Assembly (NCBI RefSeq): GCF_027925155.1
Contig: NZ_BSDY01000002.1
Coordinates: 186,001-250,000, forward strand
DNA length: 64,000 nucleotides
Origin: Propionigenium maris DSM 9537
Lineage (GTDB): Bacteria > Fusobacteriota > Fusobacteriia > Fusobacteriales > Fusobacteriaceae
Direction: 5' to 3'
Positions 1-9,171 of the stretch are shown here, piece after piece. Under the pieces are notes generated by a model that saw only the letters and a list, made by a program, of their open reading frames with translations, was not told the origin of the DNA and did no database searches. The translations under genes and the position numbers were made by a program. The stretch's first letter is position 1; each line of letters begins with the position of its first letter.

Positions 1-1363
1 CCACTTCACTTTCAACATCTATCTTGGCCTTATGAAACTCCACTATATTCTTTACAATGGACATCCCCAGACCATAACTCTTAGCAGACCTGTTTCTTAC
101 CTTGTCACTCTTATAGAATCGTTTAAAGATATTCTCAAGATCCTCCTTTTCTATACCTACTCCCTCATCCTCTACCACCATATAGATATTGCTCTCATCC
201 CCTGTAAGGCTCAGAATGATATTCTTCCCCTCAGGTGTGTACTTGGATGCATTTTTTAGAAGTTCCCTTACCAGCATACTAAAGAGGTCCTCCACAGTGT
301 GCATCACAATACCTCTTTGAATGTTAGCTGTATAGAGGTGAACCTTATCTATGAGCTCCTGCTTCTCCATAAGGCCGCTCAGCAGGTCGGAGATATTTAT
401 AGCCTTAGCTTCCCCCTTGAGAGCCATATTTTCCTTTCTGGCTATAAAGAGCAGGGTGGAGATAAGGTTATTCATATGAAGACTTTCATGCTTTATCTCA
501 GCCACTGCCTTATCCACTATCTCAGGACTTCCCTTGGCTCCTGCGTCTAAGAGATCCACATAACCCTTTATCACCGTAAGGGGGGTCCGGAGCTCATGGG
601 ATGCATTGGATATAAAGGTTTCCTGGTTTTTAAAGGCCATCTCCAGCCGCTCCACCATATTGTTTATAGTTACAGAGAGCTTTCCCAGTTCATCTTTATC
701 GTTAATCACCTTTATCCTCTGATTTAGGGCATACCTGTTTATCTTCTGAGTTGTCTTGGTTATCTCATTTATAGGCACAATAATAGAGGAGTGCAGAATC
801 TTGCCTGAATAGTAAGCCAGAATAAGAGCCAGAATATTAGCTCCAAAAAGGGACTTCAGGAGGGTGAAGAGGTCTGTTATTACAAACTTCATACTCCCTA
901 TTATCTGAATAACAAATGAACTTCCCCTTATCTTAAAGTCGTTGTTGTAGACTATATAGGTTTCCTTGTCATACCTCTTTATCTGAAAGTCTCCAAGCTC
1001 CTCATCGTGGGCGATATTGTACTTTACCTCCCTGTGGGAGAGTATCTTCTTCTCATCCTTCCAAACCTTTATAGAAAGCTTCCCCAGATCTGCAGAGATA
1101 TCCCTTATTATATTCCCGTTAAAGTTTCTTCCAAAATCCTCCAGCTGCTTCATATCGTCTAGATCCTCTATCTGAGCAATCTGCTTCTGAATATGATTTT
1201 CTATCCCTAGTATAACATTCATACTTCTGTTTCTTTCCCAGCTATAGAAAAATATAGACGCCGAAGTGTTGAGGGTAAAAAGTATAATAAAAACCGATAC
1301 CCCATAGGAAAAGTATATCTTCTTTCCCAGGGTATTTATATGGGAATTTATAAATTTTTTCAA
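1..1363 (-). CDS. Sensor histidine kinase, C-terminus cut by window edge
   Basis: Membrane sensor kinase paired with the response regulator immediately upstream in transcription (1372-2037). The reverse frame stays open from a TTG at 1361-1363 to the window edge, about 454 residues. In order it shows a first membrane segment near residues 13-31, an extracytoplasmic region, a second membrane segment (FGANILALILAYYSG), a HAMP-like linker, the phosphoacceptor motif SHELRTPLTVIKGY, an N-box ELLKNASKYTPEG, a G1 box DEGVGIE, an F-box FKRFYK and the start of the G2 box YGLGMSIVK. Only the last part of the ATPase domain is missing. The TTG start is chosen because it lies 8 bases past the regulator's stop and a GGTGGAAGG sequence precedes it. 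The ligand cannot be read from the sequence. Confidence 0.88.
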   Translation of the reverse strand, partial: MKKFINSHINTLGKKIYFSYGVSVFIILFTLNTSASIFFYSWERNRSMNVILGIENHIQKQIAQIEDLDDMKQLEDFGRNFNGNIIRDISADLGKLSIKVWKDEKKILSHREVKYNIAHDEELGDFQIKRYDKETYIVYNNDFKIRGSSFVIQIIGSMKFVITDLFTLLKSLFGANILALILAYYSGKILHSSIIVPINEITKTTQKINRYALNQRIKVINDKDELGKLSVTINNMVERLEMAFKNQETFISNASHELRTPLTVIKGYVDLLDAGAKGSPEIVDKAVAEIKHESLHMNNLISTLLFIARKENMALKGEAKAINISDLLSGLMEKQELIDKVHLYTANIQRGIVMHTVEDLFSMLVRELLKNASKYTPEGKNIILSLTGDESNIYMVVEDEGVGIEKEDLENIFKRFYKSDKVRNRSAKSYGLGMSIVKNIVEFHKAKIDVESEV

Positions 1364-1371
1364 CCTTCCAC

Positions 1372-2037
1372 CTACCTAATAATATATCCTACACCACGGA
1401 TATTCTCTATAAGCTTCTCATCAAAGTTCTTATCCACCTTAGCTCTCAGATAGTTTATATATACAAAGACAATGTTGTTGTCCTCCTCATAAAAACCTTC
1501 CCAAATCTCTGTAATTATCTCCTCCTTGGTAACCACCTTTCCCTTATTTTCCAGTAGAAGTCTTAAGATCTTAAACTCATTTTTAGTAAGATTCAGATCC
1601 TGTCCGTCTCTCTCCGCCTTATAGGTATCCAGATAGATCCTAACTCCCTTATGCTCGATGGTATTTTTATTCTCATATGTCTTACTTCTTGTGTTTGCCT
1701 TTATCCTCATAAGAAGTTCTGCAAACTCAAAGGGCTTTGTCATATAGTCGTCTACTCCGCTCTCAAAGCCTATTAACTTATCATTAAGGCTGTCTTTAGC
1801 TGTAAGCATAATAATAGGTATATCTGAAAATTCTCTGATAGCCTTTGCTACCTCTACTCCGTCCATTCCGTATATCATTACATCAAGTAAAATAAGGACA
1901 TAGTCATTTTTTCTTACCATGCTAACTGCAGTTTCCCCGTTGTCAGTTATATCTGAATCATAGCCTGAATACTTAAGTTGCAGGTTAAGTAATTGCGATA
2001 AACTATTATCATCTTCTACAATCAATATTTTTTTCAT
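1372..2037 (-). CDS. OmpR-family two-component response regulator
   Basis: DNA-binding response regulator, 221 aa. The N-terminal receiver domain has the acidic pair at residues 9-10, the phosphoacceptor Asp52 in LLDVMI, the conserved Thr in MLTAK and the Lys in MTKPFE. The C-terminal winged helix covers roughly residues 125-221 (NLTKNEFKILRLLLENKG, then YINYLRAKVD and the final RGVGYIIR), typical of OmpR/PhoB proteins. The ATG has a good AGGAGG ribosome site. It is transcribed first, with the kinase starting 8 bases after its stop, so the two form a standard operon. Targets are unknown. Confidence 0.93.
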   Translation of the reverse strand: MKKILIVEDDNSLSQLLNLQLKYSGYDSDITDNGETAVSMVRKNDYVLILLDVMIYGMDGVEVAKAIREFSDIPIIMLTAKDSLNDKLIGFESGVDDYMTKPFEFAELLMRIKANTRSKTYENKNTIEHKGVRIYLDTYKAERDGQDLNLTKNEFKILRLLLENKGKVVTKEEIITEIWEGFYEEDNNIVFVYINYLRAKVDKNFDEKLIENIRGVGYIIR

Positions 2038-2212
2038 CCTATTTCCTCCTAGTGCTATACCTTATTCTTTACCTATAATATACCCTAAAAGGCCCATAAG
2101 TAAAGGAAAATTTAATTAAGTGATATTTAAGTAATAGTTAGTTTAATTTTAGTTGTCTATATCAAGCTAAAGGAGTAAACTTCTATTATTACAATTTAAA
2201 AGGAGATGTTAA

Positions 2213-2575
2213 ATGTATCTTAGGACAGTTTACTTGTTTTCCTTTTCTCTGTTTATTTCTTTTTACATTATAGTGTGCCTCAAGAAGCTCATAATCAGAC
2301 CTGAGAGTGCTCTGGAAAATACCCTCTATGAACTATGCTCTCCCCTTACAATAGATTCTAAAAGACTCCTGCTAGATTTTGAAGTAAAGATACATAAGAA
2401 AAATATATACATATATGTACTGGGAATAACTGAAGACTCTCTCTTTAAAAGATCTGCCGATGAGATACATAAAAAGATAAAAAGAAAGACCATCGGAAGG
2501 AACATCATCGTATCATTTATAAACAACCACAGTGAATACCTCTATACACAAAATTATAGCAAAGAGATACTCTAG
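2213..2575 (+). CDS. Small membrane-anchored protein of unknown function
   Basis: A 120-aa protein not recognised as any family. It begins with a hydrophobic segment (residues 5-22) that could be a signal anchor, followed by a soluble basic domain of about 95 residues with alternating hydrophobic strands (NIYIYVLGI, RNIIVSFI). AAAAGGAGATG precedes the ATG at good spacing, which supports real translation. It is divergent from the two-component operon, with about 175 nt of shared upstream DNA, so it might be a target of that regulator; this is inference. A hairpin follows the stop directly. Confidence 0.6.
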   Translation: MYLRTVYLFSFSLFISFYIIVCLKKLIIRPESALENTLYELCSPLTIDSKRLLLDFEVKIHKKNIYIYVLGITEDSLFKRSADEIHKKIKRKTIGRNIIVSFINNHSEYLYTQNYSKEIL

Positions 2576-2598
2576 GAACCCCTTAAAGCAAGGGGTTC
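2576..2598. terminator. Hairpin between converging genes
   Basis: GAACCCCTT and AAGGGGTTC form a 9-bp perfect stem with a 5-nt loop directly after the stop of the + gene and 12 nt beyond the stop of the - gene. There is no clean U-run on either strand, so it is a plausible but not textbook bidirectional terminator. Confidence 0.5.
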
Positions 2599-2609
2599 TC
2601 TAGTACTAT

Positions 2610-4268
2610 CTACCGAACTACCTCTGCATTTCCAAAGTACCACGTATCCAATACGCTTTTATTCCATCCCTTGAGGTATGGCTTTACCATTACCTGATCC
2701 ACGTAGTAGTAGATCGGCGCTACTATAGCCTCCTCCATAATTATTTTTTCCATCTCATAGAGCTTCCCATCTCTCTTAGCTCCAGAAACTCTCTTGGATT
2801 CCTCTACAAGTTCATCATACCTCTTATTTTCCGGGAACCTTCCGTCCTCGGTCCACCTCCATTGAGCTCCGTTTTTACCTGAATAGGAGGTCCACAGCTC
2901 CAAAAATGTCATGGGATCCACATAGTCCCCTATCCAGCTAGCTCTTCCTACCTGAAAGTTACCCAGTTTTACACTATCCTGAAACACTGCCCACTCCTGG
3001 TTCATGAGCTCCACCTGAATTCCAAGACCTTCCTTCCACATTGCCTGAACTGCTTCTGCTATGGCCCTGTGGGAGTCCGATGTATTATAGAGGAGAGTCA
3101 TCTTAGGAAATCCTGCTCCACCTGGGTATCCCGCTTTAGCCAGCAGAGCTCTTGCTTTTTCTATATCAGCCCCTCCAGAACTTATGTAGTAATCTCCTGC
3201 CCTCTCTCTAAACTCATTCCCCTCTGAATCATAGAGGCCCACAGGTATAAATCCCCTTGCTGGAATCTCTCCTCCCCTCTTGACTCCTTGGGCTATAGCT
3301 CCTCTGTCTATTGCCAGAGAGAGAGCTTTTCTTACATCTACATTATTTGTAGGCTCCCTGTCTGCATTAAATATATAGTAGTAGGTCCCCAGCATAGGAA
3401 GTATCCGGAAGGTAGGATCCTCCAGCTGGAGCCTCATGACCTCCTGGGAGGGCATGGTATCCAGAATAAAGATCTCATCCTGCTCATATGCCGTAAGGGC
3501 AGTCATGGAATCCCCTATGATCATAGTCACTATCTTATCGAGTTTTACATCCTCTGCATTCCAGTACTCAGTATTTTTTTCCAAAACAATCTCATCGCTG
3601 ATAGCATACTTTGCGAGTTTAAAGGGGCCATTGGATACAGCCAGCTCAGGATCGACAGCCCACTTGTCCGGATTCCTTTCCACCATATCTCTTCTCACAG
3701 GAAAGTAGGTATAGAATGCCGTGAGGTTAAGAAAGTATGGTGTAGGAGTCTCAAGCTCCACCTCCAGAGTCCTCTCGTCTGCTGCCCTTATTGCAACTTC
3801 CTCTGCCGCTCCCCTTCCCTCATAGTAATCCCTGGCTCCCCTTATATAAAACATCTGAAAAGCATACTCCGAAGCCACTTTGGGATCCAACGCTCTCAGC
3901 CAGGCATACTTAAAGTCATGTGCTGTTACCAGCTTTCCGTCGGACCACCTGCTCTCCCTCAGGTGAAACCTATACTTTAAGCCGTCCTCAGATATCTCAT
4001 AGGACTCAGCCATAGCAGGAAGCAGCTTAGAGTCCACCTCCCTCATGAGTCCCTCATACATATTGTTGATGACAGAACCTGCTCCAGTAGCTGAGTTGAG
4101 CTGGGGATCTAGGGTCTTGGGATCACTGTCCAGACTCCACTTCATAGTCCTTCCCCCACTTACCTCTATCTTCTCTCTCTCCTCTTCCGTCTTCCCGCTA
4201 TTGCCGTTGCATGCTGCCAGAAGAAATATCGCTGTTATAAGTAGTAGTATCTTCATTAATTTTTTCAT
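2610..4268 (-). CDS. oppA: Oligopeptide-binding lipoprotein (SBP_bac_5 family), second copy in the opp operon
   Basis: Extracytoplasmic peptide-binding protein, 552 aa, family 5 of solute-binding proteins. The signal peptide ends in the lipobox LLAAC, followed by a flexible Ser/Gly/Glu linker. Family marks include DPKTLDPQLNSATG near the N-terminus, YEGLMRE, YRFHLRESRWSDGKLVTAHDF and RKALSLAIDR. It is closely similar along its length to the OppA encoded at 5469-7124, so the pair arose by duplication. Here it is the last gene of the operon, 9 nt after an M42 peptidase. Its arginine- and charge-rich drift from the other copy suggests different peptide preference. Confidence 0.92.
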   Translation of the reverse strand: MKKLMKILLLITAIFLLAACNGNSGKTEEEREKIEVSGGRTMKWSLDSDPKTLDPQLNSATGAGSVINNMYEGLMREVDSKLLPAMAESYEISEDGLKYRFHLRESRWSDGKLVTAHDFKYAWLRALDPKVASEYAFQMFYIRGARDYYEGRGAAEEVAIRAADERTLEVELETPTPYFLNLTAFYTYFPVRRDMVERNPDKWAVDPELAVSNGPFKLAKYAISDEIVLEKNTEYWNAEDVKLDKIVTMIIGDSMTALTAYEQDEIFILDTMPSQEVMRLQLEDPTFRILPMLGTYYYIFNADREPTNNVDVRKALSLAIDRGAIAQGVKRGGEIPARGFIPVGLYDSEGNEFRERAGDYYISSGGADIEKARALLAKAGYPGGAGFPKMTLLYNTSDSHRAIAEAVQAMWKEGLGIQVELMNQEWAVFQDSVKLGNFQVGRASWIGDYVDPMTFLELWTSYSGKNGAQWRWTEDGRFPENKRYDELVEESKRVSGAKRDGKLYEMEKIIMEEAIVAPIYYYVDQVMVKPYLKGWNKSVLDTWYFGNAEVVR

Positions 4269-4277
4269 AGCCCCCCC

Positions 4278-5339
4278 TTAAAAGTTATTGACAGTTTCCC
4301 AGTTCAGTCTCTTGATTATCTCCACAGCCAGTCTCACTGTATCCCTGTAGTCCTTAAAGGATGCATATCCATAGTGGGTATGGGCATATCTGGTAGGAAC
4401 TCCCAGTACAATTGTTGGTATACCATAGTTGGATATGTGGATCCTTCCTCCGTTTGTTCCCCCTGCTACCCTCACTGCATCCTGAAACTCCATCCCCATC
4501 TCCCTGGCTGTTTCCCTGGCAAACTTTGTAAATCTGGGATTGGATATCATAGAGCTGTCCCTGTGCCTTATCTGCGGCCCCTTCCCCAGAGCTCCCTGGG
4601 CTCTGTAACCGTCTCTGTAGATATCATCTGCAGGGGTCCCCTCAAAAACTATGGCTGCATGGGGTTTTACCCTTCTTGCAGTTATAACTGATCCCCTTGT
4701 TCCAACCTCCTCCTGGCTGGAAAGGGTCCCCACTATATTTACACCTACCCCCTCGGCTTCAAGTGCCTTCATGGTATCCACCACAGCTGCACACCCTAGC
4801 CTGTTATCAAAGGCCTTTCCGCACATCACCTCATTCTTCTCATTGTAGGAAAACTCCACATGGGGAACCACAGGTGCTCCCGGTTCTATGCCAAACTCCT
4901 CCACTACCTCCTCGTAGCTACTTGCTCCAAGATCTATATAGATATCCTCCACTGCAAGCTTCTTATCCCTCTCCTGGGCACTCATAAAGTGGGGCGGCTT
5001 AGAGGTAGTCACCCCTATATGGTATCTGCCATCCTTATCTCTTACCCTCACCTGATGTGCAGGTATATTGGTGGCTATCCACCCTCCAAGGGGGACAAAC
5101 TGAAGGAGACCATTGGGCAGGATACTCTGTACCATAAATCCTACCTCATCTGTATGACCATCCAGCATTATTGTTGGCAGCCCCTCATCCTTTCTGCCTA
5201 TTATATAGAGGTTTCTCATGCTATCCTCAGCCACTGTAAAGCCTCCGTCGACCTCACCTCTGACTACTTCTAAAACCTCCTCCTCAAATCCAGATACTCC
5301 GTTGGCATTTGACATCCTTTCAATAAACTTTATATCCAT
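4278..5339 (-). CDS. M42-family metallo-aminopeptidase
   Basis: Cytoplasmic dinuclear-metal aminopeptidase (glutamyl aminopeptidase/FrvX type), 353 aa. Metal-site motifs are visible: GHTDEVGFMV (His, Asp), KAFDNRLGCAAVVD (Asp), SSQEEVGTRGS (catalytic and metal Glu pair), VFEGTPADD and a C-terminal RYAHTHYGY (His ligand). Length is normal for the family. It sits between two oligopeptide-binding proteins in the opp operon, which fits hydrolysis of imported peptides. Specific residue preference is not predictable. It could equally be annotated as an endoglucanase-M homologue, an old misnomer of the same family. Confidence 0.92.
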   Translation of the reverse strand: MDIKFIERMSNANGVSGFEEEVLEVVRGEVDGGFTVAEDSMRNLYIIGRKDEGLPTIMLDGHTDEVGFMVQSILPNGLLQFVPLGGWIATNIPAHQVRVRDKDGRYHIGVTTSKPPHFMSAQERDKKLAVEDIYIDLGASSYEEVVEEFGIEPGAPVVPHVEFSYNEKNEVMCGKAFDNRLGCAAVVDTMKALEAEGVGVNIVGTLSSQEEVGTRGSVITARRVKPHAAIVFEGTPADDIYRDGYRAQGALGKGPQIRHRDSSMISNPRFTKFARETAREMGMEFQDAVRVAGGTNGGRIHISNYGIPTIVLGVPTRYAHTHYGYASFKDYRDTVRLAVEIIKRLNWETVNNF

Positions 5340-5433
5340 CCATTCATCCCCCCACTTCTTTTCTTCCCTAAGTTTTTACTGCCTTTCTTCCCTCTTCCTT
5401 TATGCCCGGCAATTTTTCTATCCCTTCCACAAT

Positions 5434-5466
5434 AAAAAGACTGCTGGATCTCTCCAGCAGTCTTTC
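5434..5466 (-). terminator. Strong stem-loop after oppA (5469-7124)
   Basis: AAAGACTGCTGG and CCAGCAGTCTTT pair perfectly around a 6-nt loop and are followed on the reverse strand by a T-run. It directly follows the stop of the upstream oppA, so the M42 peptidase and second oppA are probably expressed at a lower level by read-through or from their own promoter. Confidence 0.85.
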
Positions 5467-5468
5467 AA

Positions 5469-7124
5469 TTATTCCTCTTCAATGGTTACATTTCCAAGAT
5501 ACCAAGTTCCAAGGATGTCTCTCTCCCATCCCTTGATATCTTCCTTAACCATAACTGTTCCAGTATAGTAGTAGATAGGCATTGTAATCATATTATCCAT
5601 GATTAGCTTCTCTGCCTCATACATATTTTTATCTCTCTCTGCTCCTCCAGTTACCTTTGAAGCCTCGATAAGCTCGTCAAACTTCTTATTATCAGCAAAC
5701 TTCTTCTCATCTGTAGTCCACTTCCACTGAGCGTCGTTGTTTCCAGAGTATGATGTCCATAGATCCAGGAATGTCATAGGGTCAGCATAGTCCCCGATCC
5801 ATCCTGCTCTTGCAATATCAAAGTTTCCAACATGTCTTGTATCCTGGAATACTGCCCACTCCTGGTTTGTCAGGTTAACATTGATTCCTAGGTTCTCCTT
5901 CCACATTGCCTGAATTGCTTCTGCAATAGCCTTGTGGTTTTCATTTGTATTATACATAAGAGTCAGGTCTGGGAATCCCTCACCATTTGGATATCCAGCC
6001 TTTGCCAGGTACTCCTTAGCTTTTTCAATATCTGCTCTAGGAGATATTCCAAAGTCACCTGCTACCTCTCTGAAATCATTTCCTTCAGAGTCTGTAAGTC
6101 CAGTAGGAACAAATCCATTTGCAGGCTGCTGCCCCGCTTTAGTTACCTGCTCTACAATCTTAGTTCTGTCTATTGCATAGGAAAGAGCCTTTCTTACATC
6201 TACATTATCTGTAGGCTCTCTGTCCACATTAAAGATATAGTAGTAAGTTCCAAGGTATGGCTCAATGGAGAATGTAGGATCCTCCAGCTGAAGCTTTGGA
6301 ATATCCTGAGTAGGTACCGAAGTAAGGATATCAACTTCATCACTGTTATATGCAGTCAGTGCTGTACTCTGGTCTACAATCTCGATAAAGTCTACTCCGT
6401 CGATCTTTACACTTGAAGCATTCCAGTAGTTTTCATTTCTTCTAACTATGATCTTGTCACTAGATTTATACTCAGTAACAACAAATGGACCATTGGATAC
6501 TGTAAGCTCAGGATCCTTTGCCCATCCCTCTGTTTTCTTAGCTACGACATCCTCTCTTACAGGCATAAGAGTATAGAAGGTAGTCAGAGCCAGGAAATAT
6601 GGAGTAGGTGAAGTTAGCCTTACCTCCAGTGTCCTATCATCCAGTGCATTTACTCCCACATCGGAAGCCTCAGCCTTTCCGTTAAAGTACTCCTGTCCAT
6701 TCTCAAGATAGAATAACTGGAAGGAATACTCTGAAGCTACTGCAGGATCAAGAGCTCTCTTCCATGCATACTCAAAATCAGATGCCTTTACAGGCTGACC
6801 ATCCGACCACTTAGCTCCCTCTCTGATTGTAAAGGTATAGGTCTTACCATCCTCAGATACCTGATAGGATTCTGCAGTTGCTGGAACTGGAATACCCTCC
6901 TTATTCATCCTCATAAGCCCCTCGAAGGTATTGTTTACAACGATTCCACCATCTGTTGCTGAGTTTAGCTGAGGATCAATGGATTTTGGCTCAGATATCA
7001 GGTTAAATGTTACTATCTTAGCCTCCTCCTTGGTCTCCTCCTTAGCCGCGTCCTTTGAACCTCCACCACAGGCTGTAAGAGCAACCAATGATGCCACTGT
7101 TAACGTCTTCCAAATCTTCTTCAT
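5469..7124 (-). CDS. oppA: Oligopeptide-binding lipoprotein OppA
   Basis: Peptide-binding lipoprotein of the opp importer, 551 aa. A short signal peptide ends in the lipobox LTAC followed by GGGSKD. The SBP_bac_5 signature runs from ISEPKSIDPQLNSATDGG through YTFTIREGAKWSDGQPVKASDF to RKALSYAIDRTKIVE. The gene follows oppF by 16 nt and is followed by a strong terminator, the usual layout for a highly expressed binding protein. It is the closest relative of the protein at 2610-4268. Confidence 0.93.
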   Translation of the reverse strand: MKKIWKTLTVASLVALTACGGGSKDAAKEETKEEAKIVTFNLISEPKSIDPQLNSATDGGIVVNNTFEGLMRMNKEGIPVPATAESYQVSEDGKTYTFTIREGAKWSDGQPVKASDFEYAWKRALDPAVASEYSFQLFYLENGQEYFNGKAEASDVGVNALDDRTLEVRLTSPTPYFLALTTFYTLMPVREDVVAKKTEGWAKDPELTVSNGPFVVTEYKSSDKIIVRRNENYWNASSVKIDGVDFIEIVDQSTALTAYNSDEVDILTSVPTQDIPKLQLEDPTFSIEPYLGTYYYIFNVDREPTDNVDVRKALSYAIDRTKIVEQVTKAGQQPANGFVPTGLTDSEGNDFREVAGDFGISPRADIEKAKEYLAKAGYPNGEGFPDLTLMYNTNENHKAIAEAIQAMWKENLGINVNLTNQEWAVFQDTRHVGNFDIARAGWIGDYADPMTFLDLWTSYSGNNDAQWKWTTDEKKFADNKKFDELIEASKVTGGAERDKNMYEAEKLIMDNMITMPIYYYTGTVMVKEDIKGWERDILGTWYLGNVTIEEE

Positions 7125-7140
7125 AATCCCTCCCTGTTTT

Positions 7141-8157
7141 TTACTTCTTATTTCGTAAACTTTTTTCTATATCTTCAGCAAAGTGGCAGGCCACAGAGTG
7201 CCCCTCCCTTAATTCCCTGAAGGCAGGCTCCTCCTTGCTGCAAAGATCCTTAACGTATTTACATCTCGTTCTAAATCTGCATCCGCTTGGAGGATTAAGA
7301 GGACTTGGTACATCCCCCTCTAAGATCTCCCTCTCTATACTGGCGTTGATATCCGGATCTGGTATAGGTATTGATGTAAGTAGTGCCTGAGTATATGGGT
7401 GCATAGGAGCATCGTGCAGGGCATCACTTGAAGCCAGCTCCACCATCTTCCCCAGATACATTACTCCTATCCTGTCGGATATGTGCTTTACCATGGAAAG
7501 ATCGTGAGCTATAAAGAGATAGGTCAGCCCGAACTCTTTTTGAAGATCCTCAAGCATATTTATTACCTGAGCCTGAATGGATACATCCAGAGCTGAGATA
7601 GGCTCATCACATATTATGAACTCCGGTTTTACTGCCAGCGCCCTTGCTATTCCTATTCTCTGCCTCTGACCTCCACTGAACTCATGGGGATATCTTCCTG
7701 CATGGTCCTTGGATAGTCCCACCCTTTCTAGAAGCTCATATATCCTTGCCTGTCTTTCATCTCCCTTGGCCAGCCCATGGATATCCAAAGGCTCCCCTAT
7801 TATATCTCCCACAGTCATCCTTGTATTCAGAGAAGCATAGGGATCCTGGAAGATCATCTGCATCTCCTTTCTAAAGGAACCCAATTCCTTTTCCTTTAGT
7901 CTACTAACATTTCTTCCCTTGAATATAACCTCTCCTCCAGTTACATCGTAGAGTCTAATAAGGGTTCTTCCAGTTGTGGACTTACCACATCCCGATTCCC
8001 CCACCAAACCAAAGGTTTCACCCTTCTTTATCTGAAAGCTTACATTGTCCACCGCTTTTACGTCCTGTCTGTCTCCTCCGAAAAAGCCCTTTTTTAAGTG
8101 GAAGTATTTCTTTAGTTCCTTTACCTCTAAAATTACTTCATCCTTCTCCTCTAGCAT
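7141..8157 (-). CDS. oppF: Oligopeptide ABC transporter ATPase OppF
   Basis: ATP-hydrolysing subunit, 338 aa. Walker A is GESGCGKSTTGRT, the Q-loop region is MIFQDPYASLN, the ABC signature is FSGGQRQRIGIARAL and Walker B is FIICDEPISALD, with the H-loop in LFIAHDLSMV. The C-terminal oligopeptide-transporter extension carries the cysteine cluster RFRTRCKYVKDLC and VACH, which in OppF/DppF enzymes is associated with an iron-sulfur site. It works as a heterodimer with OppD, whose gene lies 12 nt upstream. Confidence 0.94.
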   Translation of the reverse strand: MLEEKDEVILEVKELKKYFHLKKGFFGGDRQDVKAVDNVSFQIKKGETFGLVGESGCGKSTTGRTLIRLYDVTGGEVIFKGRNVSRLKEKELGSFRKEMQMIFQDPYASLNTRMTVGDIIGEPLDIHGLAKGDERQARIYELLERVGLSKDHAGRYPHEFSGGQRQRIGIARALAVKPEFIICDEPISALDVSIQAQVINMLEDLQKEFGLTYLFIAHDLSMVKHISDRIGVMYLGKMVELASSDALHDAPMHPYTQALLTSIPIPDPDINASIEREILEGDVPSPLNPPSGCRFRTRCKYVKDLCSKEEPAFRELREGHSVACHFAEDIEKSLRNKK

Positions 8158-8169
8158 ACCTCTCCCCCT

Positions 8170-9165
8170 TTATCCCGTCACTTTAGGTGCCTCTTCATCC
8201 ATGAGCCAGCACATAGCTCTGTGCCCCTCCCTTGCAGAGTAGTAGGGCGGCTGCTCCTCTAGGCAGATATTCATTGTATGTTCACACCTGGCTGCAAATG
8301 GGCATCCCTTTGGTGGATGCAGAAGATCTGGTGGAGTTCCGTCGATGGGAACCAGTCTTTCCTTTACCTCCAGATTAGGTACCGATTTTAGAAGTCCCAC
8401 TGTATATGGGTGCTTGGGATTGTAGAAGATATCCTTTACATCCCCCTCCTCCATAATAAGTCCTCCATACATCACTATTACCCTGGAACAGACATCTGCC
8501 ACTACACCCAGGTCGTGGGTGATAAGGATTATAGAAGTATTTATCTTCTCCTTTAGATCCTTCATCAGTTTCAGTATCTGTGCCTGGATAGTTACATCCA
8601 GTGCTGTTGTAGGCTCATCAGCTATAAGAAGATCTGGTTCACAGGCTAGAGCTATAGCTATCATGGCTCTCTGCCTCATCCCTCCACTAAACTCGTGGGG
8701 ATAGTTGTCTATCCTGCTCTCTGGAGCAGGGATCCCTACCATCTTCAGCATCTCGATAGCCCTTGCCCTCGCTTCCTTCTTACTTAGCTTCTGATGCTTT
8801 CTTATTACCTCAATTATCTGATCCCCTACAGTATATACTGGGTTTAGGGATGTCATGGGATCCTGAAATATCATAGCTATCTCATTTCCCCTTATATCCA
8901 TCATCTCTCTTACATTTTTGTTCAGAAGATTTTCACCCTTGAAGTGAACCTCTCCCTCCTTTACCTTTCCCGGATGCTGAAGGAGACCCATGATAGACAT
9001 GGAACTTACACTCTTTCCGCTTCCCGATTCTCCCACTATCCCCAGAGCTTCCCCTCTGTCCAGGTGATAGTCGATTCCCCTCACCGCCTGTACCTCTCCC
9101 AGGTGAGTATAAAATGAAGTTTTTAATGTTTTTAACTCAAGTAATCTTTCAGCCAAAATAAGCAC
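8170..9165 (-). CDS. oppD: Oligopeptide ABC transporter ATPase OppD
   Basis: Second ATPase of the importer, 331 aa. Walker [15 protein letters not shown]-loop [12 protein letters not shown], signature [15 protein letters not shown], Walker [13 protein letters not shown] and the C-terminal extension [14 protein letters not shown] are all present. The longest frame begins with GTG at 9165, but a GAGGGG ribosome site lies about 8 nt before an in-frame TTG at 9154-9156 (protein beginning [11 protein letters not shown]), so the true start may be 3 codons later. It follows oppC by 6 nt. Confidence 0.93.
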   Translation of the reverse strand: MLILAERLLELKTLKTSFYTHLGEVQAVRGIDYHLDRGEALGIVGESGSGKSVSSMSIMGLLQHPGKVKEGEVHFKGENLLNKNVREMMDIRGNEIAMIFQDPMTSLNPVYTVGDQIIEVIRKHQKLSKKEARARAIEMLKMVGIPAPESRIDNYPHEFSGGMRQRAMIAIALACEPDLLIADEPTTALDVTIQAQILKLMKDLKEKINTSIILITHDLGVVADVCSRVIVMYGGLIMEEGDVKDIFYNPKHPYTVGLLKSVPNLEVKERLVPIDGTPPDLLHPPKGCPFAARCEHTMNICLEEQPPYYSAREGHRAMCWLMDEEAPKVTG

Positions 9166-9171
9166 CCCTCT

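Noticed and set aside
3288-3980. 230-codon + strand frame inside the second oppA gene
   Set aside because: It is antisense to a clear SBP gene, has no ribosome site and no family features.
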